Positions 1 through 8,159 are shown, counted from the first letter of the stretch. The stretch is DNA of 64,000 bases from Streptomyces sp. B3I8 (GCF_030816915.1 NZ_JAUSYN010000002.1:868001-932000); one strand, 5' to 3'. The notes: generated by a model from the sequence alone, not told the origin. Program-made: numbers and translations.

Positions 1-1
1 C

Positions 2-466
2 ACGGCGAACGCGCGGTCCAGCTTCGCCGAGATCGGCTCCGCGGTCGGACTGTCGGCGACGGCGGTCAAGCGCCGGGTGGACCGGTTGCGGGAGACGGGG
101 GTGATCACCGGGTTCACGGCCACGGTGAAGCCGTCGGCGCTGGGCTGGCGCACGGAGGCGTACGTGGAGGTGTACTGCGAGGGTGCGGCGCCGCCGCGCC
201 GGCTCGCGGAAGTGGTGCGCAACCACCCGGAGATCGCGGCGGCGATGACGGTGACAGGGGGCGCGGACGCGCTGCTGCACGTGCGGGCGCGGGACGTGGA
301 GCACTTCGAGGAGGTGCTGGAGCGGATCCGGGCGGAGCCGTTCATCCGCAAGACGGTCAGTTGGATGGTCCTCTCCCACCTGCTGCCGGAGAGTGTGGAG
401 GCGGGCGCGAGCCAGGCCGCCCCGCAGGGGGAGGGGGCGTCGGCGAGCGGGCCCGACGAGGGCTGA
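2..466 (+). CDS. Lrp/AsnC family transcriptional regulator, 5' end missing
   Basis: The frame is open from base 2, so the start lies outside the window. The visible part opens in the second half of a winged helix-turn-helix (SFAEIGSAVGLSATAVKRRV, the recognition helix of an AsnC-type domain). About 75 residues of the RAM/ligand-binding alpha/beta fold follow, including the usual GGADALLHV strand. Lrp/AsnC proteins sense amino acids and bind DNA as octamers. It runs in the same direction as the peptidase gene 170 bp downstream, but the gap is too long to claim an operon. The tail is Ala/Gly-rich. The family is clear; the effector is unknown. Confidence 0.85.
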   Translation, partial: TANARSSFAEIGSAVGLSATAVKRRVDRLRETGVITGFTATVKPSALGWRTEAYVEVYCEGAAPPRRLAEVVRNHPEIAAAMTVTGGADALLHVRARDVEHFEEVLERIRAEPFIRKTVSWMVLSHLLPESVEAGASQAAPQGEGASASGPDEG

Positions 467-637
467 ACGGAGAGCGGAGGGCGGGCAGTCGGACCGCGAG
501 TACCGCTGGGCGGACGCTTCCGTACCGGATATCGGATTGGCAAAGGAGGCCGACCGCCCCTGTTCTCAGGGACCTCACAGCGACAAGGATCCCCGTAGCC
601 ATCGGAAGATTCGTCACGATGTACGGGGAGGTCCCTC

Positions 638-2245
638 TTGAGGGGTATGAGACCGACGAAGCGAGCCACCGCGCTCGGCTCCGCCGGAGCGCTCGTCACA
701 GCGGCGGCACTGATAGCCGGGGCCGTGGCGGCACCGTCGGCCACCGCCGACACGCGCCACGGCCAGGGTCACGGCAGCGAGGCGTACGGCGCCTCGGTCG
801 CCGCCGCGCGGGCCGCGAAGGCCGGGATCGACTGGCGGGACTGTCCGGCCGACTGGGGGCTCGCCGCGCCGATCCAGTGCGGCTGGGTCAGCGTCCCCGT
901 CGACTACGCCAAGCCGAACGGCAAGCAGATCGAGCTCGCCGTCGACCGCATCGGCAACACCGGCACCGCGCGCGAGCGCCAGGGTGCCCTCGTCTACAAC
1001 CCGGGCGGCCCCGGCGCCTCCGGGCTGCGCTTCCCGGCCCGCGTCACCGCGAAGAACCCGGTCTGGGCCGATGTCGCCAAGGCCTACGACTTCGTGGGCT
1101 TCGACCCGCGCGGTGTCGGCCACTCCGCGCCCATCTCCTGCATGGACCCGCAGGAGTTCGTCAAGGCGCCCAAGATGGACCCGGTGCCGGACTCCGAGGC
1201 CGACAAGCAGGCGCAGCGCAAGCTGGCCCGCGAGTACGCCGAGGGCTGCGCCGAGCGCACCGGCCGCGCCATGCTGCAGCAGATGACCACCCCGAACACC
1301 GCCCGCGACCTGGACGTCATCCGGGCCGCGCTGGGCGAGCGCAAGCTCAACTACCTGGGCGTCTCCTACGGCACCTACCTCGGCGCCGTCTACGGCACGC
1401 TCTTCCCGGGGCACCTGCGTCGCATGGTCGTCGACAGCGTGGTCGGCCCCGCGCGGGAGAACATCTGGTACGAGGCCAACCTCAACCAGGACATCGCCTT
1501 CGAGGGCCGCTGGAAGGACTGGGAGGACTGGGTCGCCGAGAACGACGCCGCCTTCCACCTCGGCGACACCCGTGCCGAGGTGCAGCAGCAGTGGCTGAAG
1601 CTGCGCGCCGCGGCGAAGAAGAGCCCGCTCGGCGGGGTCGTCGGCCCGGCCGAGCTGATCTCCTTCTTCCAGAGCGCCCCGTACTACGACTCCTCCTGGG
1701 CACCGGTCGCGAGGGTGTTCAGCAAGTACGTCGCCGGTGACACCCAGGCGCTGGTGGACGCCGCCGCGCCCGACCTCACGGACACCGCGGGCAACATCTC
1801 CTCGGAGAACGGCAACGCGGTCTACACGGCCGTCGAGTGCACCGACGCCAAGTGGCCCACGAGCTGGCGGACCTGGGACCGGGACAACACCCGGCTGAAC
1901 AGGGACTACCCGTTCATGACCTGGGCCAACGCATGGCTGAACCTGCCGTGCGCGACCTGGCCGGTCAAGCAGCAGTCACCGGTGGACGTGCACACCGGCA
2001 AGGGGCTGCCGCCCGTGCTCATCGTGCAGTCCACCGAGGACGCCGCCACGCCGTACCCCGGCGCGGTCGATCTGCACAAGCGGTTCAAGGGCTCGCGTCT
2101 GATCACCGAGAAGGGCGCCGGCTCGCACGGTGTCACCGGACTGGTGAACCCCTGCATCAACGACCGGGTGGACACGTACCTGCTGACGGGCAGGACGGAC
2201 CGCTCCGACGTGACGTGCGCCCCGCACGCCACACCGACTCCGTGA
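638..2245 (+). CDS. Secreted alpha/beta hydrolase, tripeptidyl aminopeptidase (S33/TAP) family
   Basis: 535 residues. A signal peptide covers roughly residues 1-38 (twin basic residues, Ala/Val-rich core, TADT end). The alpha/beta fold follows: oxyanion loop NPGGPGASG near 121, nucleophile elbow GVSYGTY with Ser243, acid in QSTEDAATPY and His in GAGSHGV, then the Cys-containing C-terminal TAP domain. The family removes tripeptides from the N-termini of extracellular proteins; homologues in S. lividans are Tap and the Slp proteins. I chose the TTG at 638 because GGGGAGG at 625-631 sits 6 nt upstream. An ATG at 647 is possible but poorly spaced. A short CCCTC/GAGGG stem at 633-644 covers the TTG. 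Confidence 0.85.
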   Translation: MRGMRPTKRATALGSAGALVTAAALIAGAVAAPSATADTRHGQGHGSEAYGASVAAARAAKAGIDWRDCPADWGLAAPIQCGWVSVPVDYAKPNGKQIELAVDRIGNTGTARERQGALVYNPGGPGASGLRFPARVTAKNPVWADVAKAYDFVGFDPRGVGHSAPISCMDPQEFVKAPKMDPVPDSEADKQAQRKLAREYAEGCAERTGRAMLQQMTTPNTARDLDVIRAALGERKLNYLGVSYGTYLGAVYGTLFPGHLRRMVVDSVVGPARENIWYEANLNQDIAFEGRWKDWEDWVAENDAAFHLGDTRAEVQQQWLKLRAAAKKSPLGGVVGPAELISFFQSAPYYDSSWAPVARVFSKYVAGDTQALVDAAAPDLTDTAGNISSENGNAVYTAVECTDAKWPTSWRTWDRDNTRLNRDYPFMTWANAWLNLPCATWPVKQQSPVDVHTGKGLPPVLIVQSTEDAATPYPGAVDLHKRFKGSRLITEKGAGSHGVTGLVNPCINDRVDTYLLTGRTDRSDVTCAPHATPTP

Positions 2246-2283
2246 CGGTGGTGCGGTAACCGCGCCCCGAGGGGCGCGACGAA

Positions 2284-2323
2284 GGAGGAGGGGGCGGCCG
2301 GACCACCGGCCGCCCCCTCCTCC
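2284..2323. terminator. Perfect 18-bp hairpin between convergent genes
   Basis: Arms 2284-2301 and 2306-2323 are exactly complementary around a 4-nt ACCA loop. It lies between the stop of the S33 peptidase (+) and the stop of plsC (-), so it can end transcription from both sides. There is no U-tract, as is usual in Streptomyces. Confidence 0.85.
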
Positions 2324-2370
2324 CCTCGTGTCTCGGCTCCCCATTGTGCGTGCGTGGCCGGGAAACGATG

Positions 2371-3093
2371 TCAGCTCAGCGGCATGCGCGGGAACCTGCG
2401 CTCCTTGACCGCCTTTTCTGCCGCTTCCGCCTTCACCACGGCCGCGTACTTGTCGACGTACTCCTGCTCGGAGAGCGACAGGATCGCGTACATGATCTCG
2501 TCGGTGATCGCGCGCAGGATCGCCTTCTCGCCCTCCATGCCGGCGTACCGGGAGAAGTCCAGGGGCTTGCCGAAGCGGATCACCACGGGGTGGATGCGGG
2601 GGATCTTCCGGCCCGGCGGCTGCGCCTCGAAGGTGCCGATCATCGCGCAGGGGATCACCGGGGCCCCGGTCCTGAGCGCCATCACGGCGACCCCGACCTT
2701 GCCCTTGTAGAGCCGTCCGTCGTGGGAGCGGGTGCCCTCCGGGTAGATGCCGAGCAGCTCGCCCTTGTCGAGCACGCCGACCCCCTCCCGGATCGCGGCC
2801 TGCCCGGCGTCCTTGCCGGAGCGGTCGACGGGGATCTGCCCCGCGCTGCGGAAGAAGGCGGCGGTCAGCCGTCCCTTGACGCCCGGACCGGTGAAGTACT
2901 CGGCCTTGGCGAGGAAGGTGATGCGCCGTTTGAGGACCGCGGGCATCAGGAAGTGGTCCGAGAACGACAGATGATTGCCCGCGACGATCGCGGCGCCGTG
3001 GTCCGGCACATGCTCGAGCCCCTCTATCCGGGGCCGGAACGTCAGCCGCAACAGCGGTCCAAGAACCACGTATTTCAGCAGGTAGTAGAACAC
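2371..3093 (-). CDS. 1-acyl-sn-glycerol-3-phosphate acyltransferase (PlsC family)
   Basis: 240 residues from the GTG at 3093, which has GAGGAG 7 nt upstream and begins the family-typical FYYLLKYVVLGPLLR segment. Acyltransferase motifs are in order: NHLSFSD (the HX4D catalytic box), then PVDRSG, then YPEGTRS, which binds the glycerol phosphate. It adds the second acyl chain to lysophosphatidic acid at the membrane in phospholipid synthesis. The open frame continues 65 codons upstream of 3093, but that stretch has no homology-like features. A candidate promoter (TTACGT, 17 nt, TACACT) ends about 40 nt upstream. It stands alone, with terminators on both sides. Confidence 0.88.
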   Translation of the reverse strand: MFYYLLKYVVLGPLLRLTFRPRIEGLEHVPDHGAAIVAGNHLSFSDHFLMPAVLKRRITFLAKAEYFTGPGVKGRLTAAFFRSAGQIPVDRSGKDAGQAAIREGVGVLDKGELLGIYPEGTRSHDGRLYKGKVGVAVMALRTGAPVIPCAMIGTFEAQPPGRKIPRIHPVVIRFGKPLDFSRYAGMEGEKAILRAITDEIMYAILSLSEQEYVDKYAAVVKAEAAEKAVKERRFPRMPLS

Positions 3094-3386
3094 CGCGGCA
3101 CTCCTCGCGTTCCCCGGGGAGCGATCAGTGTAGGTGGCGAGGGCGGCGGACGTAACCGCCGTGCGGTCACGCTCTGTCGCTACCGGCGAGTACCGACAGT
3201 TGTCGGCCGTCGGGCCGACAACTGCCCCCGCGGAGGGCGGGCGGCAGCCGCCGGGAGCCCGTGCCCGGACGCGTTCCCGTACGGGCACGGGCCGGCCCGC
3301 CCGGACACCGGCTTGCCTCGCCCGGGCACTGGGCCCCTACGGGCACCGGCTCCCCCGCCCGGGTGTCGGCTTCCCCGCCCGTGGCC
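3094..3386. other. Intergenic region between rocD and plsC
   Basis: This 293-bp gap holds the candidate plsC promoter near its left end, a perfect hairpin at 3197-3224, and a GC-only stretch (3250-3386) of degenerate CGGGCACNGG words. I see no gene. Confidence 0.6.
3197..3224. terminator. Perfect 12-bp hairpin downstream of rocD
   Basis: Arms 3197-3208 and 3213-3224 (CAGTTGTCGGCC and its complement) enclose a GTCG loop. It lies 163 bp past the rocD stop and 104 bp before the plsC start, all on the minus strand. A terminator for the ddaH-rocD unit is the simplest reading. An operator for plsC is possible. Confidence 0.65.
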
Positions 3387-4616
3387 TCAGCCCGCGCGGG
3401 TCAGGACCCGTTCCAGCGCCCCGAGTGCCCACCGCAGCTCGTCCGCCGTGATCGTCAGCGGCGGCGCCAGCCGGATCGTGGAGCCGTGGGTGTCCTTGAC
3501 CAGGACCCCCTCCTCCAGCAGCCGTTCGCCGATCTCGCGGCCCGTGCCGAGCGCCGGATCGATGTCCACGCCCGCCCACAGCCCGCGGGCGCGGAAGCCG
3601 ACCACGCCCCGGCCGACGAGCTCGGTCAGCCCGTCCCGCAGCACCACGCCCAGCTCCGCCGCCCGGCGCTGGAACTCCCCGGTCGCCAACAGGTCCACCA
3701 CCGCGGAGCCGACCGCCGCCGCCAGCGGGTTGCCGCCGAAGGTCGAGCCGTGCTCACCCGGGTGCAGCACGCCGAGCACCTCCCGGCGGGCGACCACCGC
3801 GGACACCGGCACGATGCCGCCGCCGAGCGCCTTGCCGAGCAGCAGCACGTCCGGCAGCACCCCCTCGTGCTCCACCGCGAGGGTGCGCCCCGTCCGGCCC
3901 AGTCCCGACTGGATCTCGTCCGCGACGAACAGCGTCCCCGTGCGCCGGGTCAGCTCCCGGACTCCCCTCAGATAGCCGTCGTCCGGGATGATCACCCCGG
4001 CCTCGCCCTGGATCGGCTCGATCAGCACCGCCGCCGTCGTCCCGTCGACCGCCGCCTCCAGCGCCGCGAGGTCGTTGTACGGCACCACGCGGAAGCCGGG
4101 CGCGAAGGGGCCGAAGCCGGTCCGGGCCACGGGGTCGGTGGAGAAGCCGACGATCGTCGTCGTACGGCCGTGGAAGTTGTCCGCGGCGACGACGATCGTC
4201 GCCCGGTCGTCCGGCACGCCCTTCACGTCGTACGCCCACTTGCGGGCCACCTTCACCGCGCTCTCCACGGCCTCCGCGCCGGTGTTCATCGGCAACACCG
4301 TGTCCAGGCCGGTCAGTTCTGCCAGGGACGCGGCGAACGCGGCGAGCCGGTCGTGGTGGAAGGCGCGCGAGGTGAGCGTGAGGCGGTCGAGCTGACGGTG
4401 GGCCGCCTCGATCAGCACGGGGTGGCGGTGGCCGAAGTTGAGGGCGGAGTAGCCGGCGAGCATGTCGAGGTAGCGGCGGCCCTCGACGTCCTCCACCCAG
4501 GTGCCCTCGCCACGGGCGACGACCACGGGCAGGGGGTGGTAGTTGTGCGCGAGGACCGGTTCCTCGGCGCTGATCAGACCGGCGGTGGTGAGGTGGTCAC
4601 GGGCGGGAGCGGTCAT
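3387..4616 (-). CDS. rocD: Ornithine aminotransferase
   Basis: 409 residues, a class III PLP-dependent aminotransferase. Visible are the substrate loop LAGYSALNFGHRHP (about 53-66), MNTGAEAVESA, the cofactor Asp in VADEIQSGLGRTG (about 231-243) and the PLP lysine in LLLGKALGGG (Lys262), then HGSTFGGNP. It transfers the delta-amino group of ornithine to 2-oxoglutarate, giving glutamate semialdehyde on the way to glutamate or proline. The ATG at 4614-4616 overlaps the ddaH stop (ATGA), so translation is probably coupled. ddaH/rocD form one minus-strand unit ending at the hairpin 3197-3224. Acetylornithine aminotransferase is a possible alternative but less likely in this context. Confidence 0.9.
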   Translation of the reverse strand: MTAPARDHLTTAGLISAEEPVLAHNYHPLPVVVARGEGTWVEDVEGRRYLDMLAGYSALNFGHRHPVLIEAAHRQLDRLTLTSRAFHHDRLAAFAASLAELTGLDTVLPMNTGAEAVESAVKVARKWAYDVKGVPDDRATIVVAADNFHGRTTTIVGFSTDPVARTGFGPFAPGFRVVPYNDLAALEAAVDGTTAAVLIEPIQGEAGVIIPDDGYLRGVRELTRRTGTLFVADEIQSGLGRTGRTLAVEHEGVLPDVLLLGKALGGGIVPVSAVVARREVLGVLHPGEHGSTFGGNPLAAAVGSAVVDLLATGEFQRRAAELGVVLRDGLTELVGRGVVGFRARGLWAGVDIDPALGTGREIGERLLEEGVLVKDTHGSTIRLAPPLTITADELRWALGALERVLTRAG

Positions 4617-5461
4617 GAACGGATCTCCTGGGTGCAGCACTTGATGCCGCCGCCGGCCTTGAGGAACTCCGACAGGTCGACGGGGACGGGGACGTATCCG
4701 CGGCGGGCGAGCCGGTCGGCGAGGTCCGTGGCGCGCGGAGGGAGGAAGACGTGGCGGCCGTCCGAGACCGAGTTGAGGCCGAGGGCGAGCGCGTCCCGGC
4801 GGGTGGCGAGCACCGCGTCCGGGAACAGCCGGGCCAGTACCTCGCGGCTGCCCGGCGAGAACGCGTCCGGGTAGTAGGCGATGTTCGCCTCCCGGCCGGG
4901 GGCGGAGGGGGCGCTGGGGTCCACCGGGTCGAGGACGCACAGGGCGGTGTCGAGGTGGTAGAAGTACGGGTCCACCAGACGCAGCCCGATGACCGGGGCG
5001 CCGAAGAACTCCTGGGCCTCGCGGTGGGCTTCGGGGGTGGTGCGGAAGCCGGTGCCGGCGAGGATGTACCGGCCGGCCGGAACGAGGTCGCCCTCGCCCT
5101 CGCACACCGACTCGGGCCGGTACACGTCGTGGCCGGCGGCCTTGAACCAGGCCGCGTAGGCGCTCGACTCGGGGCGGCGTTCGGGGGCGTGGAAGAGGGA
5201 GCCGAAGACGCGGCCGTCCAGGACGAGGGCGGAGTTGGCGGCGAAGACCATGTCCGGGAGGCCGGGGACGGGGGGCACGGTCTCGACGGTGTGGCCGTGG
5301 TCGCGGTAGGCGCGGACCAGGTTCCGCCACTGGATCAGGGCGAGGCCGGTGTCGACGGGGACGTCGGGGTGCATCCAGGGATTGATCGCGTACCGGACGG
5401 TGAAGTACGTGGGTTCGCAGACGAGGTAGCGCCGAGGGCGCGGCACACGGGATTCGGGCAC
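4613..5461 (-). CDS. ddaH: Dimethylargininase (DDAH) family amidinotransferase-fold hydrolase
   Basis: 282 residues of the guanidino-group-modifying fold. Key residues by position: acidic substrate loop CEGEGDL (about 120-126), catalytic His169 in YFYHLDTA, and Cys275/Cys276 in the C-terminal GGGIKCCTQEI, where the nucleophile is expected. The family hydrolyses methylated arginine to citrulline plus methylamines. Coupling to ornithine aminotransferase suggests an arginine/ornithine catabolic unit. The GTG at 5461 has GGAGG 9 nt upstream; the open frame continues further but without a better site. Arginine itself or another guanidino compound could be the true substrate. Confidence 0.85.
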   Translation of the reverse strand: MPESRVPRPRRYLVCEPTYFTVRYAINPWMHPDVPVDTGLALIQWRNLVRAYRDHGHTVETVPPVPGLPDMVFAANSALVLDGRVFGSLFHAPERRPESSAYAAWFKAAGHDVYRPESVCEGEGDLVPAGRYILAGTGFRTTPEAHREAQEFFGAPVIGLRLVDPYFYHLDTALCVLDPVDPSAPSAPGREANIAYYPDAFSPGSREVLARLFPDAVLATRRDALALGLNSVSDGRHVFLPPRATDLADRLARRGYVPVPVDLSEFLKAGGGIKCCTQEIRS

Positions 5462-6116
5462 GAAGGGGTACCTCCGCTGATGCGGTGCCGAAGGGGGTGA
5501 GACCACGGTAGAGACGGCGAAGAGCGCCGGACAAGTGATGAAAACTGCGCGTACGCGCAGCTTCACTGCGTGAGAGTGCGGGGGTCCGCAACGTTCTTGC
5601 GTGGTGAGGGCCCGCAACGGCTCCTGCCCGGCGGGGGCCCGCATGGGTTCTTGGGCGGCGGGGGCTCGTCATGGCTCACGCGTGGCGCGGAGCCCGCATC
5701 CTTCTGGCGCGGCGGCGACCGACCCCGGCGCCCCACGGCCGGCCCGCGGGAGCTCGCGGCCGGCCGACGGTCGGCCGGCGGCCGCCCCCCACGTTCCCTC
5801 GCACCCGGCGACACTCCCGGCGCGAGGGGCCGGACGGGGTACCCCCTTTCGGCGTAGACACACCTCGTCTTTCGGGACCCGCCCGGTTGCGCGACCCGGG
5901 TGGACACCAAGCGGAACGAGGTGTTCCGGTGCTGGTCCGGGGCTCCTCCCGGTTCTGGACGCGGGCCGAAACAAAGGGTGTTCACTCGAACAGCAGAGTG
6001 GTGAGTAACAACACAAACCTCCGGTTCCGTTGGGATTTTCGGACTTCGATGGGTGAAGATCCCTTCCGACAGCCCCCGCCACAAGAGGCGGGGCGGTCCG
6101 GGCGGACGCCGAATCC
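5462..6116. other. Long divergent intergenic region upstream of the riboswitch
   Basis: About 650 bp with no convincing gene. It holds, in order, the ddaH promoter side, a degenerate 27-bp tandem array (5577-5710), a GC-rich part with GGCCGGCCGACGGTCGGCCGG-like inverted words (5750-5785), and a lower-GC stretch at 5960-6060 where the promoter for the riboswitch transcript should lie. A small hairpin (arms 6074-6080 and 6087-6093) precedes the aptamer. Open frames on both strands cross the area, but they lack plausible start sites and homology-like features. Confidence 0.6.
5577..5710. repeat. Degenerate 27-bp tandem repeat, about five units
   Basis: The word CCGCA (or the variant CGTCA) recurs at 5586, 5612, 5639, 5667 and 5694, a spacing of 26-28 bp. 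It is followed each time by a NNGNTTCTTG/GGCGG-like segment. The array lies about 120 bp upstream of ddaH. In the plus frame it would read as nonapeptides ending in Gly-rich blocks, but no gene start supports translation. Confidence 0.6.
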
Positions 6117-6295
6117 TGCCGCCGCCCGGATGACCGGTCGACAGGAGTGGATCGGCAGGAGTGGAGGACCCGAGCACGACGGGTCGCCGGGACGGACACA
6201 CGGTCCGTGCCGAGCAGCCCTTGGGGTGAAGCCGCGTCAGCGGCCGGGCAACTTCGCCAGCCCGAATCCGACAGGTCATCCTTCACAGGCGGCTG
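6117..6295 (+). promoter_or_regulatory. c-di-AMP riboswitch (ydaO-yuaA leader)
   Basis: The conserved blocks of this RNA class are present in order: GGAGGACCC, then CCCTTGGGGTGAAGCC, then GGCCGGGCAAC, then GCCCGAATCCGACAGGTCATCC, here split across 6259-6280, then CACAGGCGGC. P1 can form between GCCGCC near 6118-6123 and GGCGGC at 6288-6293. The 3' strand of P1 ends 4 nt before the GAAGGG ribosome site of the P60 gene. In actinomycetes these riboswitches repress cell-wall hydrolase genes when c-di-AMP is high; that is established for the class. Exact ends are my estimate. Confidence 0.9.
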
Positions 6296-6309
6296 ACGAA
6301 GGGTTGCGC

Positions 6310-6783
6310 ATGACTGCGCTCGATCGTGTCCCGTCGCTGTTGACCCGGGCCGGCACCGCCTCGGCCCTCACCCTCGCCGCCGTGGGCGGCAGCATCGCGG
6401 TCCCCGGCGTCGCCTCCCAGGCGTCCGCCGCGACCACGGCGACGAAGGCGCTGCACGTCGCGGCGTCGAAGAAGGGCGCCCCCTACCAGTGGGGCGCCAC
6501 CGGACCGCACCGGTTCGACTGCTCCGGGCTGACGCTGTACTCGTTCAAGAAGGCGGGCAAGAAGCTGCCCCGGACGGCCGCGGCCCAGTACAACAAGACG
6601 CGTCACATCTCGTCGTCCCACCGCAAGGCGGGCGACCTGGTGTTCTTCCACACGGGCAGTTACGTGTACCACGTGGGCATCTACGCCGGTAAGGGGAAGA
6701 TCTGGCACGCGCCGAAGACGGGTGACGTCGTACGGCTGCAGAAGCTGTGGACCAGGAGCGTCTGGTACGGCAGGGTGCGCTGA
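6310..6783 (+). CDS. Secreted NlpC/P60 peptidoglycan endopeptidase
   Basis: 157 residues. The signal peptide covers about 1-41 (ending SQASAAT). A single NlpC/P60 domain of about 115 residues follows: PYQWGATGPHRFDCSGL with catalytic Cys71, then YHVGIY with His121 and WHAPKTG with His133. The enzyme cuts stem peptides of the wall outside the cell. It is short, with no SH3, LysM or coiled-coil targeting region. The ATG at 6310 has GAAGGG (6298-6303) upstream and is preceded directly by the c-di-AMP aptamer. This links wall hydrolysis to c-di-AMP, and hence probably to osmotic state or germination. An imperfect hairpin follows the stop. Confidence 0.9.
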   Translation: MTALDRVPSLLTRAGTASALTLAAVGGSIAVPGVASQASAATTATKALHVAASKKGAPYQWGATGPHRFDCSGLTLYSFKKAGKKLPRTAAAQYNKTRHISSSHRKAGDLVFFHTGSYVYHVGIYAGKGKIWHAPKTGDVVRLQKLWTRSVWYGRVR

Positions 6784-6789
6784 CCGCCC

Positions 6790-6832
6790 GCCGGGGCCCC
6801 GGTACCCGTACTCCGGTGCCGGGCCCCCGGCG
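6790..6832 (+). terminator. Imperfect GC hairpin after the P60 gene
   Basis: A GCCGGGGCCCCGG-type arm from 6790 pairs, with one or two bulges, with CCGGTGCCGGGCCCCCGGC ending near 6831. It starts 7 nt after the stop codon. Confidence 0.5.
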
Positions 6833-6918
6833 TTCGTACCCGCACGGCGGGCCCCGGCACCCCGGTGGTCCGTGCCGGTCAGGGGCATGACGGGCCGTGG
6901 AACGGTTATCTGTCAGTC

Positions 6919-7473
6919 ATGGCCGACCGTCCTCACCACGACCAACGCAACGAGACCCCGCTGGAGCGTGCCGACCGCAACTTCGCCGAGCTGCTGCAGG
7001 AGGTGCGCGTCACCCAGGCGGGCGTGCAGATCCTGTTCGCCTTCCTGCTGACGCTGGCCTTCACGCAGCGCTTCCCGCACATCGACACGTTCCAGCGCGC
7101 GACGTACGTCGTCACGCTGCTGCTGGCGATGCTGGCGGCCGTCCTGTTCACCGCGCCGGCGGCGCTGCACCGCTCGCTGTTCCAGCAGAACGCCAAGCCG
7201 CTGATCGTGCAGGTCTCCTCACGACTGGCCTCGGCGGGCCTGGCGGTACTGATGCTGGCGTTCACCGGCTCGGTGCTGCTCGTGGTGGACGTGACGCTGG
7301 GCCGGGGGGCGGGCATCGCCGCGGGCGCGGGAACCATGGCGGCATGCGTCCTGCTGTGGGGCGTCCTGCCGCGGCTGGTCCGCCGCACCGGTGTCCGCAC
7401 GGACCGACAGCAGGTCACCAAGGGCTCCACACAGACGCCCGACGACCCGGACCGGAGGGACTCCGGCGGCTGA
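6919..7473 (+). CDS. DUF6328 family integral membrane protein
   Basis: 184 residues. A charged N-terminus (ETPLERADRNFAELLQEVRVTQAGVQ) leads into four hydrophobic segments near residues 33-52, 64-83, 103-126 and 132-150, then a polar Thr/Asp/Arg tail. The N-terminal motif and size match a conserved actinobacterial membrane family (I recall DUF6328) of unknown function. The start is the ATG at 6919; upstream in-frame codons look like leader sequence. It runs in the same direction as the P60 gene but behind a hairpin, so it is probably its own unit. Confidence 0.7.
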   Translation: MADRPHHDQRNETPLERADRNFAELLQEVRVTQAGVQILFAFLLTLAFTQRFPHIDTFQRATYVVTLLLAMLAAVLFTAPAALHRSLFQQNAKPLIVQVSSRLASAGLAVLMLAFTGSVLLVVDVTLGRGAGIAAGAGTMAACVLLWGVLPRLVRRTGVRTDRQQVTKGSTQTPDDPDRRDSGG

Positions 7474-7512
7474 GCGGCCGGCCATGCCGCTCCCGGGTCC
7501 GGTCGGACCGGG

Positions 7513-7620
7513 TCCCGTCACGGGCCCGGCTGGATCCCGTCCCGTCACGGGCCCGGCTGGATCCCGTCCCGTCACGGGCCCGGCTGGATCCCGTCCCGTC
7601 ACGGGTCCGGCTGGATCGCG
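7513..7620. repeat. Four 27-bp tandem repeats carrying the 3' end of the anti-sigma gene
   Basis: Units lie at 7513-7539, 7540-7566, 7567-7593 and 7594-7620. Units 1-3 are identical; unit 4 differs at two positions. Read on the minus strand, each unit contains the final codons of the anti-sigma gene (Ile-Gln-Pro-X-Pro) and its TGA. The array is therefore a triplication of that gene's stop-codon region. Each unit also contains the near-palindrome CCCGTCACGGG. The plus-strand gene ends 40 bp to the left, so the array also separates convergent genes. Confidence 0.95.
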
Positions 7621-8033
7621 GGCACCTTCCACGGCAGCTCGATCTCGATCCTCTTCCCGCCCTCCCGGGTGGGCCGCACGCTGAGCCGCCCGCCGTACTC
7701 CGCGGTCAGACAGCGCACGATGACCAGACCGCGCCCGTTGTCCCGCTGCACGGCCGCCGGCAGCCGCTCGGGGAAGCGCGGATGGCCATCGGTGACCCCG
7801 ACGCGGAGCTGCTCGTCCCGGTCCAGGGCGAGGTCGACCGTGAAGGTCGGCGACATCCCCAAGGTGTGCTGCACGGCGTTGGTGGCGAGCTCGGAGACGA
7901 TCAGGCGCACGGTGTCGGCGGCGTCGGGTGGCAGTCCCCAGTCGGTGAGCACGCCCGCCACGTATCTTCGGGCCGCGCAGACCGAGGCGGGATCGCTCGG
8001 CAGAGTGACGGATGCTTCCTGGTGATCTGCCAT
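7599..8033 (-). CDS. ATP-binding anti-sigma-factor-like regulator (HATPase_c_2, RsbW/SpoIIAB type)
   Basis: 144 residues forming one GHKL ATPase domain: N box IVSELATNAVQHT (about 47-59), G1-like DGHPRFPE, and G2 DNGRGLVIV (about 103-111). There is no phospho-acceptor His domain, so it is a free-standing regulator of the type that phosphorylates anti-anti-sigma factors or binds partner regulators. Start ATG 8033; the ribosome site is weak (AAAGGGG, 11-12 nt upstream). It is divergent from the XRE-DUF5753/DUF397 pair, an arrangement common in Streptomyces (whiJ/abaA-type clusters). The stop lies inside the fourth 27-bp repeat. Confidence 0.85.
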   Translation of the reverse strand: MADHQEASVTLPSDPASVCAARRYVAGVLTDWGLPPDAADTVRLIVSELATNAVQHTLGMSPTFTVDLALDRDEQLRVGVTDGHPRFPERLPAAVQRDNGRGLVIVRCLTAEYGGRLSVRPTREGGKRIEIELPWKVPAIQPDP

Positions 8034-8159
8034 GGCGACGTCGCCCCTTTCCCACGGGACCGGAGCCCGGCACGGAGCGGACGGTTCGCGTACGGTCCCG
8101 GACTTGGTGCTGCGCGTCAGACTGCCACCACCCACGGGCTCCCTGCTGCCGATCCCCCA

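Noticed and set aside
361..1740. Alternative reading frame in the peptidase gene
   Set aside because: It overlaps the well-supported peptidase frame, has no motifs, and is Arg/Gly-rich.
5563..6279. Protein-coding reading through 5563-6279 on the minus strand
   Set aside because: It crosses the riboswitch and the 27-bp array, has no ribosome site, and its codon pattern does not match a real gene.
7513..7620. CRISPR or satellite with coding role on the plus strand
   Set aside because: The repeats have no spacers; on the plus strand there is no start or ribosome site. The minus-strand explanation (stop-region duplication) is complete.
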